From JAWBMQ01 sp038828875 (lineage in GTDB: Archaea > Nanobdellota > Nanobdellia > Woesearchaeales > JAWBMQ01): a stretch of DNA of 61,954 nt. Made by a program: the position numbers and the translations under genes. Location: contig JAWBMQ010000007.1 of NCBI GenBank assembly GCA_038828875.1, forward strand, positions 1 to 61,954. The letters run 5' to 3'. A model generated the notes under the pieces. The model was not told where the DNA came from. It saw nothing but the letters and a program-made list of their open reading frames with translations, and ran no database searches. Positions 7,327-15,473 of the stretch are shown here, piece after piece (position 1 is the stretch's first letter; every line of letters starts with the position of its first letter).

Positions 7327-9528
7327 ATGAGGATGAAAAAAAGAATAATTTTTTTATTCTTATGGTTAATCTTCTTATCAAATATTGTATATTCTTCTAA
7401 AGAAGTAAGTGAGTTAGATTTAGGTTCATCAAATTCTTTTCAAATAAAAGAATCAATAATTGAAGAGAAGGTTTTATCTTATAATAAGTATGTTGTTGAT
7501 TGTTTATTACAGAATGTAAAAACTGGTTTTAAAATTTTTGTTGAAGCTAAAGCTCAAGACGAAGTATTTTTCTCTAAAGATTGGAACGTAGAGTGTAATT
7601 ATATTTGGTGTGATAAAAATAAGGATGATGATCTTTATTTTAAAGTAACTTATCAATTTGATGATAAATATGCAAATACGTTGGCAGCAATATATATTTT
7701 TTTAAGAGGTAATGAAAACTTACAGCTTGATTTAAAGCTTGATTCTTGTAAGCATTTAGATTCCAATGTAGAAGAAAGCAAATTTATTTCTGATTTAAAT
7801 TACTATGAAAAAAAGATTTTTTTAATGTTAAATCATATGAAGTTTTATTTAGGAGATAAAATTAAGGTTCCTATTTGTAAAGAATCGACAATTTATACAC
7901 AACAAAATCTTGAAAAAACAGTTAGTAAGATTAACAATGATTTTGGAAAGAAATATAATCTTCCAATCATTCAATACATTTTGGTTGATGATTTATCTTC
8001 TAATGATGTTTGCTATAGATCAATATATGAATTTTTAGAGGAGCAAGAGAAAAAGGCATTAGAAAAAATCTCTATATTGTTAGATAATAGAGAATCATTA
8101 TTCATTTTAAATAAACTTTTTTATTCTAAAGATTTCACATTATCACAATTGAATGCTGCTTTGAACAATAATAATCGATTTTTGTATGTTTTTGAAGATG
8201 ATAAGAAATTATATGATCTTTTAAAGCAAGTTTTTTCTAAAGCAAAGTTTATTAGACCTTCAGTTATTTTATATGACAATTTGATTAATAAACTTCGTTA
8301 TATAATTTTACAAAAAGAAAATAAGATAATCATAGTTCCGATGATTATTTTAGCATATAACAAGAATACTTTTTCTAATCAAATACAATATTCCTACGAA
8401 TACTTACAAAAAGTTCAAAATAGAAATTATAAAATTACTGACATTTTTAATAAAAAAGGTTATTTTGAATTAGCACTAAGAACTGATCAGGAATTAATTA
8501 TTACTTCTAAATTCTTTAATAATGAAGATCTTTTGAAAAAATATCTAGCTAATTATTATTCTCCCATCGAAATTTTCAAACTTACCGATACAAAAATATA
8601 TGTTTATGTAAAATCTTTAGATACCGTTCATGATGTGTTTAGTTGGGGATTTACTAGGGGTGATGCACCTAAATCACCCATAGAAGTTTTAAAAAATTTA
8701 AAAAATATTGAAAACGAAATAAAAGCAGCAAAATTTTCATTTAATAAAGTAATTTATAATTATCAAACATATTATGAAAATAAAGAGAAAAAATCTAAAA
8801 AAGTCATTTCAAAAATTATACCTACTAATTTAGTTCAAGCATGTAAAGATAATTTTTTATTAAAATTAAGGTCATATAATTTATTAGTCAATGATTGCAA
8901 AATTGATATCTGCAAAATTGATTATAAAAATTTTGATATATTTAATTATATTTACCGCGTTTCTGAATGTTATGCTATAGATCCTTTATTAGTTATAAGT
9001 CTTATTGCTAGAGAAAGTGATGGAATTAATAATTTTAAAGAAAGAGGAGCAGTAGGATTAGGTCAATTTACAACAACTACTGGAGAAGAAAATAATTTAT
9101 TAACGTTCAATAATAAAGGAGAATATCTTGATTTTAGGCATCATCCATTGTTAAATATCGGTGCGTTAGTTATATATCTTCGAGATAATTTAGATGTTTC
9201 TTTAAAAGATTCAAAAAGAGGAATTGAAGATGCACTTTGGTATTATAATTTTGGTCAAGGAAATATTATAAAGTATTTTTCTAACTTAAAGTCTTCAAAA
9301 ATTTCTGAAAAAATAAACAGTATTCTAGAAAATGCTCCTGTAGATGATACTCTTGGAAATAAAAAGCTAGAAGTTGCACAATATGCACCTACTATTATTT
9401 CATATTATTTATTTTATAATTATGTAGGAATAAGTAAAAATGATGGTAAGAGTTTTTCAAAAGATATAAATTCTTTATTAACTAAATACAATATTGCAAT
9501 TTATTTTCCACAAGGTGAAATTAAATGA
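7327..9528 (+). CDS. Large secreted protein with C-terminal SLT-like domain
   Basis: A 733-residue protein with a signal peptide (MKKRIIFLFLWLIFLSNI). Residues about 35-530 are of unknown type, with a pattern near the start (YNKYVVDCLLQNVKTGF) resembling the N-terminal region of other envelope proteins in this window. The C-terminal part (about 540-690) is SLT-like: SLIARESDG with putative catalytic Glu563, RGAVGLGQFTTTTGEEN, and WYYNFGQGNI. It would act outside the membrane on a glycan. The next gene overlaps its stop by 4 bp (ATGA), so both are translationally coupled. Catalytic activity and substrate are inference. Confidence 0.7.
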   Translation: MRMKKRIIFLFLWLIFLSNIVYSSKEVSELDLGSSNSFQIKESIIEEKVLSYNKYVVDCLLQNVKTGFKIFVEAKAQDEVFFSKDWNVECNYIWCDKNKDDDLYFKVTYQFDDKYANTLAAIYIFLRGNENLQLDLKLDSCKHLDSNVEESKFISDLNYYEKKIFLMLNHMKFYLGDKIKVPICKESTIYTQQNLEKTVSKINNDFGKKYNLPIIQYILVDDLSSNDVCYRSIYEFLEEQEKKALEKISILLDNRESLFILNKLFYSKDFTLSQLNAALNNNNRFLYVFEDDKKLYDLLKQVFSKAKFIRPSVILYDNLINKLRYIILQKENKIIIVPMIILAYNKNTFSNQIQYSYEYLQKVQNRNYKITDIFNKKGYFELALRTDQELIITSKFFNNEDLLKKYLANYYSPIEIFKLTDTKIYVYVKSLDTVHDVFSWGFTRGDAPKSPIEVLKNLKNIENEIKAAKFSFNKVIYNYQTYYENKEKKSKKVISKIIPTNLVQACKDNFLLKLRSYNLLVNDCKIDICKIDYKNFDIFNYIYRVSECYAIDPLLVISLIARESDGINNFKERGAVGLGQFTTTTGEENNLLTFNNKGEYLDFRHHPLLNIGALVIYLRDNLDVSLKDSKRGIEDALWYYNFGQGNIIKYFSNLKSSKISEKINSILENAPVDDTLGNKKLEVAQYAPTIISYYLFYNYVGISKNDGKSFSKDINSLLTKYNIAIYFPQGEIK

Positions 9529-10016
9529 AGCTTTCTAAGTTTTTAATAATTTTAATTTTATTTTTTTCAGTTTATTCAGAGAAAGTAATTTTGTTTAATC
9601 TAGAGAAATGTATTGTAGAAGATGTTGTTGAAAATGTAGTTACTGAAACTAGCGATGTAATACCTCATTATTATGTTAAGTATCAAAATGAAAATTTAAC
9701 TTACGTAATTGGTAAAAATTCTTTAGATTACATCTATCTTCCATTGGTTGATAAGTTTAAAGTTGAAGTTTATGATGATGAGAACGTTTATTGTAATCAA
9801 TCATTCAATGTTCTAATAAAATATGAAAAGATTAGCGAAGATGTGTTAAAAAGATATGTGGACGCGATAGAAAAATATGAAGAAAATGAAAAAATAAATA
9901 AAATGGAAGAATATTCTTTAGCTACGATAATTCCTATTTTTTTGATATTTTTAGTAATTTTTATTGTACTACTCTTCTATAGAAAAATGTACAGGAAATT
10001 AAAAAAGAAAAAGTAA
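9525..10016 (+). CDS. Secreted/membrane protein coupled to the SLT protein
   Basis: A 163-residue protein with an N-terminal signal peptide (LSKFLIILILFFSVYS), an extracellular domain of about 100 residues with two cysteines, and a C-terminal transmembrane helix (about 131-151) ending in a basic tail (RKMYRKLKKKK). It is thus a type I membrane protein. ATG 9525 overlaps the stop of the SLT-containing gene in an ATGA junction, a strong hint that the two products are made together and perhaps form a complex. No family recognised. Confidence 0.7.
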   Translation: MKLSKFLIILILFFSVYSEKVILFNLEKCIVEDVVENVVTETSDVIPHYYVKYQNENLTYVIGKNSLDYIYLPLVDKFKVEVYDDENVYCNQSFNVLIKYEKISEDVLKRYVDAIEKYEENEKINKMEEYSLATIIPIFLIFLVIFIVLLFYRKMYRKLKKKK

Positions 10017-10021
10017 TTTTT

Positions 10022-10267
10022 TTATTCTTTGAATTGTTCTAACATACTAACTAAATTCCATAGATTTGTTCTAGTAAATGGTTCTATATTTGGATCTTCG
10101 TCTAATTCTTCTAAAATACTAATACATTTATCAGCTTTGATTGCTTTGTCTTTTCCTTTTTCGTTCAATATTTTTTTGATTTCAGCTAATTTATCTTTAA
10201 CATTTTTTGGAGTAGAATAATCTGTTTCTATTAATTCTACAAATTCAATTATTGCTTTTGCATCCAT
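10022..10267 (-). CDS. UPF0147 family protein
   Basis: An 81-residue all-helical protein with the family pattern KCISILEELDEDPNIEPF and TRTNLWNLVSMLE near the C-terminus. UPF0147 proteins are archaeal, of unknown function, and usually lie at the end of the operon with ribosomal L37Ae, RpoP, Pcc1 and prefoldin beta, exactly as here. I place the start at ATG 10267; a GTG at 10276 would extend the frame but is itself part of the AGGTGA ribosome site. Confidence 0.85.
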   Translation of the reverse strand: MDAKAIIEFVELIETDYSTPKNVKDKLAEIKKILNEKGKDKAIKADKCISILEELDEDPNIEPFTRTNLWNLVSMLEQFKE

Positions 10268-10282
10268 GAGAATCACCTCTTT

Positions 10283-10534
10283 TCATTCTTTTTTTTCAGG
10301 AGCATGATTTAATTTTTTCTTTAAAGAGTTTAATTTGAATTCTAACAATTCTTTTTTTTCATTTAGTTTGTTTTCAACATCTTCCTTTTTCTTTTTTATC
10401 ATTAAGTTTCCAACTAATTCGTAAACTTCATCTTTATTTTTTATTTCTTCTAAAACAGAATCAATTTCATTGATTTGCAGTTCTAAATTTTGGATTTGAA
10501 ATACTAATTTTTCCAATTCTTCGTTGTATTCCAT
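10283..10534 (-). CDS. pfdB: Prefoldin beta subunit (short)
   Basis: An 83-residue coiled-coil protein matching the central and C-terminal part of archaeal prefoldin beta: the hairpin region EVYELVGNLMIKKKKEDV separates two helical arms. Prefoldin is an alpha2-beta4 jellyfish-shaped chaperone that hands unfolded proteins to the thermosome. The usual length is about 115-125 residues; both coil arms look shortened here, most of all the N-terminal one. Operon context (pcc1 2 bp upstream, UPF0147 downstream) supports the assignment. The minimal size suggests shorter tentacles or partner divergence. Confidence 0.8.
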   Translation of the reverse strand: MEYNEELEKLVFQIQNLELQINEIDSVLEEIKNKDEVYELVGNLMIKKKKEDVENKLNEKKELLEFKLNSLKKKLNHAPEKKE

Positions 10535-10536
10535 TT

Positions 10537-10746
10537 TTAATTTATCTTTTCAGTAGTTTCAAAAATTTTCATTGCTTTAATGAATCCATCTAATGTAGCA
10601 CGAAGCGAAGTTGCATCTTTTGCTAAAATGTAAATTTTTTTATCTTTTATTTTACTTTTAGATCTTTCTCCACTATAACATGCAATTTTTAACACATTTT
10701 CGAGTCGTGAATCTTCAAAAGCAATGATTGCTTTATATTTAAACAT
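10537..10746 (-). CDS. pcc1: KEOPS complex subunit Pcc1
   Basis: A 69-residue alpha/beta protein matching Pcc1: a short first strand (YKAIIAF), the dimerisation helix region, and ATSLRATLDGFIKAMKIFE at the C-terminus. Pcc1 dimerises and binds Kae1 in the KEOPS complex that makes N6-threonylcarbamoyladenosine (t6A37) in ANN-decoding tRNAs. Bud32, another KEOPS subunit, is encoded at 44863-45456; Kae1 is not in this window. It lies between rpoP (12 bp) and pfdB (2 bp) in the typical archaeal operon. Confidence 0.85.
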   Translation of the reverse strand: MFKYKAIIAFEDSRLENVLKIACYSGERSKSKIKDKKIYILAKDATSLRATLDGFIKAMKIFETTEKIN

Positions 10747-10758
10747 TTTTAAATTTTT

Positions 10759-10893
10759 TTATTCTACTTTTATTTTTGTGGGATGAACTCTTGATTTAAC
10801 AAAGATTCTGCTTCCACAGTAGGGGCATTGTACTTTTCTTTTTAAATAATTTCCATCAACTTCTTTTTTACATTTAAAACAAACATAAGCCAT
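10759..10893 (-). CDS. rpoP: DNA-directed RNA polymerase subunit P (Rpb12-like)
   Basis: A 44-residue zinc ribbon: MAYVCFKCKKEV, then CPYCGSRI, ending in FVKSRVHPTKIKVE. The two CxxC pairs bind one zinc, as in Rpb12/RPC10, which stabilises the RNA polymerase assembly platform. ACAAGGTGAAATAATG gives a good ribosome site and start. It lies between L37Ae (20 bp) and pcc1 (12 bp), the conserved archaeal order. Confidence 0.92.
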   Translation of the reverse strand: MAYVCFKCKKEVDGNYLKRKVQCPYCGSRIFVKSRVHPTKIKVE

Positions 10894-10913
10894 TATTTCA
10901 CCTTGTTTTAAAA

Positions 10914-11141
10914 TTAAACTTTCATTTCATCTACAGTGTAAGCATAACCTGTAAATTTAGAATTGCATTTTCTGCATTGCCAAATTCCTACTGCAACTCT
11001 TTTAACTGCTATTTTCCCGCAATAAGGACATCTGTAGGTTTTTCTACTCATCTTTTCAACAGCTTCAGCTCTTTTTCTTACTTTTAAACCATATCTTGCT
11101 CCAAATCGTTTAGTTGGATTTCCTTTAATTTCATTAGCCAT
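10914..11141 (-). CDS. rpl37ae: 50S ribosomal protein L37Ae
   Basis: A 75-residue zinc-ribbon ribosomal protein with NPTKRFGARYGLKVRKR at the N-terminus and a CPYCG ... CRKCN zinc finger in the middle, then KFTGYAYTV. It is a component of the large subunit. I chose ATG 11141; the in-frame GTG at 11153 is the GGTGA ribosome site. It is the first gene of the minus-strand operon and lies 33 bp downstream of the tRNA-Pro gene, so both may share a transcript. Confidence 0.95.
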   Translation of the reverse strand: MANEIKGNPTKRFGARYGLKVRKRAEAVEKMSRKTYRCPYCGKIAVKRVAVGIWQCRKCNSKFTGYAYTVDEMKV

Positions 11142-11174
11142 ATTGATCACCATGTATTTTTTTATTGAAAAATA

Positions 11175-11248
11175 TGGGGCTGCCCGGATTCGAACCGGGG
11201 TCTCAGGCTCCCAAAGCCCGAAGGATAACCAGGCTACCCTACAGCCCC
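11175..11248 (-). tRNA. tRNA-Pro (anticodon UGG)
   Basis: The minus strand folds as a tRNA: acceptor GGGGCTG pairs with CAGCCCC, followed by discriminator A. The T arm is CCCGG-TTCGAAT-CCGGG. The anticodon stem CGGGC/GCCTG closes the loop TTTGGGA, giving anticodon TGG (proline). There is no intron, and CCA is not encoded. A TATA-like TTTTATA lies upstream on the minus strand near 11265-11275. Confidence 0.95.
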
Positions 11249-11379
11249 TATTTTTAAATTAAAACCTATAAAATATAATTATATTAAAGGAATTCAAGGT
11301 TAATTTATAAATTTTTACATTTTTATAATTTTTATGTTTGAAAAAAATTTTTAAACAATAACAAACAAATAAATTGAAT

Positions 11380-12189
11380 ATGTATTTTAACAATGTTTTT
11401 GTTTTTAGCTATTTGAATAAGCAAGATTTTTCTAATGTTAAAATCCTTTTTAAAGAGGATCTCGATGAATTTATTGTATTTCTTGATAGTATTGATAAAA
11501 AAATAGAGCAGTTGAATGCATTTTCCCTTTCAAGTGCTAATGATAGTTTAGCAATAGGTCAATCAATAAATGAATTTTACAAAGAATACAATCAAATTAT
11601 TTATAGGTTAAGTAAATTTTTTAAAATACTTCGAACTTTTACTGAACAAGAAATAAAGTATTTGAATTTGCTTTTTAAGGATGAATTTCTTTCAGTTAAT
11701 GCTTTTGAATATTCTAATTATTTGAAAAAGGAGAGAGAACAGAAAAATTTGTTTATTAAAAAATTGATTTCTTTTGAAAAAGAAAAGGATTTTCTTTTTC
11801 TCATTTCAATGCACGATAATATTGTCTTTTCAATCTTTCAAGCTCCTACAGAAGATGTAGATGAAAAAATTGTAGAATCTTTGTCTAACAACGGTCAATA
11901 TAAAAGAAAGCTTTTTTATTACTACCTTGTTGGCTTTAGAGTTTGGAATAAGATTTGCAAGAAAAAATTTGAAATGGAAATTGTTGAAAGATTGAGGAGA
12001 AAGAGGGAATTGTATTTTAAAGGATTGTTCAAAGTTTTAGAAATGAAAAAATATGATCAAAGCCATGTGAAGAAGATTTACTCTTCTATTTATTCTATTT
12101 CAACTCATTTAAGAAAAGAAGCTAAAAATCTTAAATATAAGGATATTTTTTCTACTGGTTTGTTACCTTTAAGTGAAATATTTTCTTGA
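11380..12189 (+). CDS. Helical protein of unknown function
   Basis: A 269-residue soluble protein rich in Lys, Glu, Phe and Leu, predicted largely helical with short charged coils (SFEKEKDF, MEIVERLRRKRELYFKGLF). There is no signal peptide or membrane helix, and I recognise no motif. ATG 11380 is preferred over TTG 11374; a TATA-like TTTTTAAA about 30 bp upstream suggests a leaderless transcript. It stands alone between the tRNA-Pro and the operon starting at 12312. Confidence 0.6.
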   Translation: MYFNNVFVFSYLNKQDFSNVKILFKEDLDEFIVFLDSIDKKIEQLNAFSLSSANDSLAIGQSINEFYKEYNQIIYRLSKFFKILRTFTEQEIKYLNLLFKDEFLSVNAFEYSNYLKKEREQKNLFIKKLISFEKEKDFLFLISMHDNIVFSIFQAPTEDVDEKIVESLSNNGQYKRKLFYYYLVGFRVWNKICKKKFEMEIVERLRRKRELYFKGLFKVLEMKKYDQSHVKKIYSSIYSISTHLRKEAKNLKYKDIFSTGLLPLSEIFS

Positions 12190-12311
12190 AATTATTAAAA
12201 TTTATATATTCTTTTTGCCATATGTAATTTGGTATAAGTAAAAAAATTTTCACAAAATTTATATATTAGTATATCATAATGCTATATTAATTTACTAATA
12301 AGGTGATTTTT

Positions 12312-12857
12312 ATGGGAATAAGTAATGAAGAGCTTTCAGCTTATATAAAGAAAAGAAGAGAGCTTTATGGATTTTCTAATCCTTTGCAATCAACAAATAA
12401 AAAAAATGTTGAAAAGACTTCTTTTTTAGATAAAGTAAACTTTTTTAAAAACTTAGTTGGTAAAAAAGAAAAAAATGTGGTGAAATTAACTCCAGAAATA
12501 AAAGAGGCGGATGAAATGATAGATGAAATAGATACAAATAAAAAAATAGAAGAGGAGAATGTAAAATATGAAAAAACAGGTCCTTTGAAAATAGGATTTA
12601 TCGAAAAAATAAAGCAAGTATTTATTAAAAAACAAGATAACGTTTATGTTGAGGAAACTATAGAAGATGATGTTGTTGAATTAGATTATGAAGAAATTAG
12701 GCAAGCGTTTAAGATAGCAAATTCTTTAATAAAAAAATTACCTCCTGCAGTATTGAAAGCATTTAAAGAATCAGATAGTTATCCCATTTATGTTAATACT
12801 ATGAGAAAATTAAAATTAGTTAAGGAAAAAACAACAGAAGATGAACAAGAACAATAA
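12312..12857 (+). CDS. Hydrophilic protein of unknown function upstream of FN3-like membrane protein
   Basis: A 181-residue cytosolic protein. The start (GISNEELSAYIKKRRELYGF) is helical, the middle is acidic and probably disordered (KEADEMIDEIDTNKK), and the C-terminus is a compact helical domain (YEEIRQAFKIANSLIKKLPP). AAGGTGA precedes ATG 12312; a GTG at 12303 belongs to that site. Its last 17 bases overlap the start of the next gene, so production is coupled to that membrane protein, whose tail is cytosolic; an interaction is plausible. No family recognised. Confidence 0.65.
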   Translation: MGISNEELSAYIKKRRELYGFSNPLQSTNKKNVEKTSFLDKVNFFKNLVGKKEKNVVKLTPEIKEADEMIDEIDTNKKIEEENVKYEKTGPLKIGFIEKIKQVFIKKQDNVYVEETIEDDVVELDYEEIRQAFKIANSLIKKLPPAVLKAFKESDSYPIYVNTMRKLKLVKEKTTEDEQEQ

Positions 12858-14871
12858 AATAAAATTTGTAATTATTTTATTTCTATTTTTAATATTTTTT
12901 CTTTCAACGAAAATTTTTGGAGATGTTTATTCTTTGTGTGAATTTAATAATCAATCATTAAAGAATTACTCTAACTTTGCAGAGATAAAAATTTTGGCAA
13001 AAAATGGAATTACTACGGGATCTATTGTTTCAAGATTTCCTATTTATTCAAATAATTCAATTATAGGTTATGTTTATGATAACAAAGAAAGTTGTGATGA
13101 CGTTTCTGATGATGGTCTTTATTGTGGAATAATCCAAGCAAAGGATATCGTAGATAATCAAATATTATTGAAGTATTCATCAATTGCAGAAGAAAAAATA
13201 AACATTTCCATAGTAAATGATACTTTTGCAGATTATTCCATTAGTTGTTCTCAAGATCAAGAATATGCAATTTGTAGAATTAATTCTAAAGATAAATTTA
13301 TTTTGGCAAAAGATAAGAATAAAACAATTGTTACTTCTTTTAGAGATTTACAAGGTTATTTAAGAAATTATGAACTATATCAATACACAGATTTATGTGG
13401 AAAAAGAAAAATAAATCTAGAAATTTTATTTCCGGATTATATTTCGCCTTCTAAACCTAAAATTAGTTGTGATATTTTAAGTGATAATCGTGTTTTGATT
13501 TCCTGGAGTAATTCTTCAGATAATTTTGGTGTAAAAAAGTATGAATTGCTAGGTTGTGGATTTTCAGTTAATCTTTCAGATGATAAAAAGGTTACTGAAT
13601 ATGGAGTAAAAAAAGCTGGATGTAATTTTGAAAAAATTGCAGAATTTAAAAATGATCAAGTTTATGAATTTGAAGGTAAATGTGATAATTGTGAATTATA
13701 TTATCAAGTAAAAGTTTATGATTATTTTAACAATAGTGAAGTTTCCGATATTTGTAAAACGTATACTGATTCCACAAAACCTAAATTAGAAATATATTTT
13801 CAACATCCTGAAAAGATATTAATCCTTTATGGAGATCCTGTTTTTTTGTATTATGATAAGAAGTATCAATTCAAGAATGGTTTAGTTTTAAATTATAGTT
13901 CAAAAATTGATTCAATTTATGCTTATGATGCATTTGGTAATTTTGAAAAATTAGCTATAAACATACAGAATGAAACTCCAACAGTTATTTTTTATAATGG
14001 AAAACCAAATCTTAACATTGTTTATTCAAATAATGAGGTTTTTTCTAAAGATTTGAAAGAAGATAGAAATGGAAAATATTTCTATTATGTTAAAGGTAAT
14101 CATGTTTCTAAGTTTGTTAATTATCTTAATGAAGGTTTTTCAATTAAAAATTCATTTTTATTTTTGAAGAAAGATCTTAATTATTCAGTAGATGGGAATT
14201 ACAAATTGTTTGAGACTGAAGATGAATTTGTAATTGTTTTTAAGAGTATAAATTTAACTTTGAATTATGAGAATCAACAGTATATCTATTCTTTTGTTTC
14301 TGATGATGATTTATTTTCATTAATTAATGCATTATCAATTACAGAGGTTATTAATAAAACAACATTATTTGAAATTATAAATCAATCAATTTCCTATGAT
14401 TATTATCTTAGTGAAGATTTAACAATAAAGCAAAAACCAAAACCATTAAGTGAAGTAATAGAATCTAAAATAATCAATGAATCTAAATCTGGTTTGAATT
14501 TAATTACCGGTTGGGCAGTTAAAAGTGGCGAATTATTGAAACAAATTGCAGTGCCATTATTGTTTGCTTTGATTTTTGGTTTGATTTTGATTTTTATTTT
14601 TATGATCTTTTTATTGGATTATTTTAGAGCTGGATTGTTTAAGAAAGAAAAGATAAGTTTTAAAAAACCAAAGAATGTTTTAGGTAGTTTCAAAAGAAAG
14701 GGATCTAAGGAAGTCCTTCCAGAAGAAATATTGAAAAAAATAGAAGAAAAAAGAAAGATGCAAAATGTTAATGAAGAAGTCAAGCAAAAGTTTATAAATC
14801 AAGCCGTGGAAGAGGATAAAAAGATAGTTCAAAAGCAATTAGAAAGGAAGCGATGGAGATTTATGAGATAA
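12841..14871 (+). CDS. Type I membrane protein with fibronectin-III-like domain
   Basis: A 676-residue protein with a signal peptide (KFVIILFLFLIFFLSTKIFG), a large extracellular part with cysteine pairs, a fibronectin-III-like segment (about residues 200-310: SPSKPKISCDILSDNRVL ... YYQVKVYDYFNNSEVS), a C-terminal transmembrane helix (about 570-595) and a basic, helical cytosolic tail of about 80 residues. It looks like an archaeal cell-surface receptor or adhesin. It overlaps the upstream hydrophilic gene by 17 bp. No enzymatic motif is visible. Confidence 0.7.
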   Translation: MNKNNKIKFVIILFLFLIFFLSTKIFGDVYSLCEFNNQSLKNYSNFAEIKILAKNGITTGSIVSRFPIYSNNSIIGYVYDNKESCDDVSDDGLYCGIIQAKDIVDNQILLKYSSIAEEKINISIVNDTFADYSISCSQDQEYAICRINSKDKFILAKDKNKTIVTSFRDLQGYLRNYELYQYTDLCGKRKINLEILFPDYISPSKPKISCDILSDNRVLISWSNSSDNFGVKKYELLGCGFSVNLSDDKKVTEYGVKKAGCNFEKIAEFKNDQVYEFEGKCDNCELYYQVKVYDYFNNSEVSDICKTYTDSTKPKLEIYFQHPEKILILYGDPVFLYYDKKYQFKNGLVLNYSSKIDSIYAYDAFGNFEKLAINIQNETPTVIFYNGKPNLNIVYSNNEVFSKDLKEDRNGKYFYYVKGNHVSKFVNYLNEGFSIKNSFLFLKKDLNYSVDGNYKLFETEDEFVIVFKSINLTLNYENQQYIYSFVSDDDLFSLINALSITEVINKTTLFEIINQSISYDYYLSEDLTIKQKPKPLSEVIESKIINESKSGLNLITGWAVKSGELLKQIAVPLLFALIFGLILIFIFMIFLLDYFRAGLFKKEKISFKKPKNVLGSFKRKGSKEVLPEEILKKIEEKRKMQNVNEEVKQKFINQAVEEDKKIVQKQLERKRWRFMR

Positions 14872-14927
14872 ATTCTGTTGCATAATTCAAAAAATTTATA
14901 ATATAGTTTTTTTATTAGGTTTCTGAA

Positions 14928-15473
14928 ATGGAAAATAGTTGGAAAAAGGTTATTGATAATGCGGATTTGAAAGTTTATGAATTCAGTAATGGGAAGGAGA
15001 AAAAAATAGTTGAAGCAAGATTAGAAAACGATAAATGGCATATTATTAAGAAAGAAAATGATTCTGTTAATGAATTTTTAGTAGATAAAAATGATTTTGA
15101 AAGTATGCTTCAGATGATCTTTGAAGAGAAGACAGTTAAGAATAATGTGGCAAAAAAACATAAAAAAGAATCTAATTTTATCAAATTTTACAGATACTTT
15201 AAAGATTCTAACAGCGAAAAATGGACAATTTCTATAAATAATGAATCTTATTCTAATTTTCTTTATCTATACTTAGGAGATTTAGTTGTTGTTGATGTGA
15301 TTTTGCATATAAAATATAAACCAATGCAAAAGAAAATTTTTGACGAAATTAAAGTTGTTTTAGGAATTTATAATGAAGATATTGAATGGAACGTTTATTA
15401 TTATTCTTACAATGATAAATTTTTTGAAATAAAGGATATTGATGTTTTAGAAGGGTGGAACGATGAAGATTAA
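14928..15473 (+). CDS. Protein of unknown function upstream of thrS
   Basis: A 181-residue soluble protein: an N-terminal mixed alpha/beta part (WKKVIDNADLKVYEFSNGK), a basic hinge (NNVAKKHKKESNF) and a beta-rich C-terminal half with many Tyr and Ile. It overlaps thrS by 11 bp (its stop lies inside the thrS start), so the two are co-translated. I see no recognisable motif. The link to a tRNA synthetase may be functional or only positional. Confidence 0.6.
   Translation: MENSWKKVIDNADLKVYEFSNGKEKKIVEARLENDKWHIIKKENDSVNEFLVDKNDFESMLQMIFEEKTVKNNVAKKHKKESNFIKFYRYFKDSNSEKWTISINNESYSNFLYLYLGDLVVVDVILHIKYKPMQKKIFDEIKVVLGIYNEDIEWNVYYYSYNDKFFEIKDIDVLEGWNDED

Noticed and set aside
11281..11370. AT-rich near-palindromic stretch as a possible replication origin
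   Set aside because: It holds TATA-like elements for the tRNA-Pro and the gene at 11380, and no ORB-type repeats or cdc6 gene are visible.
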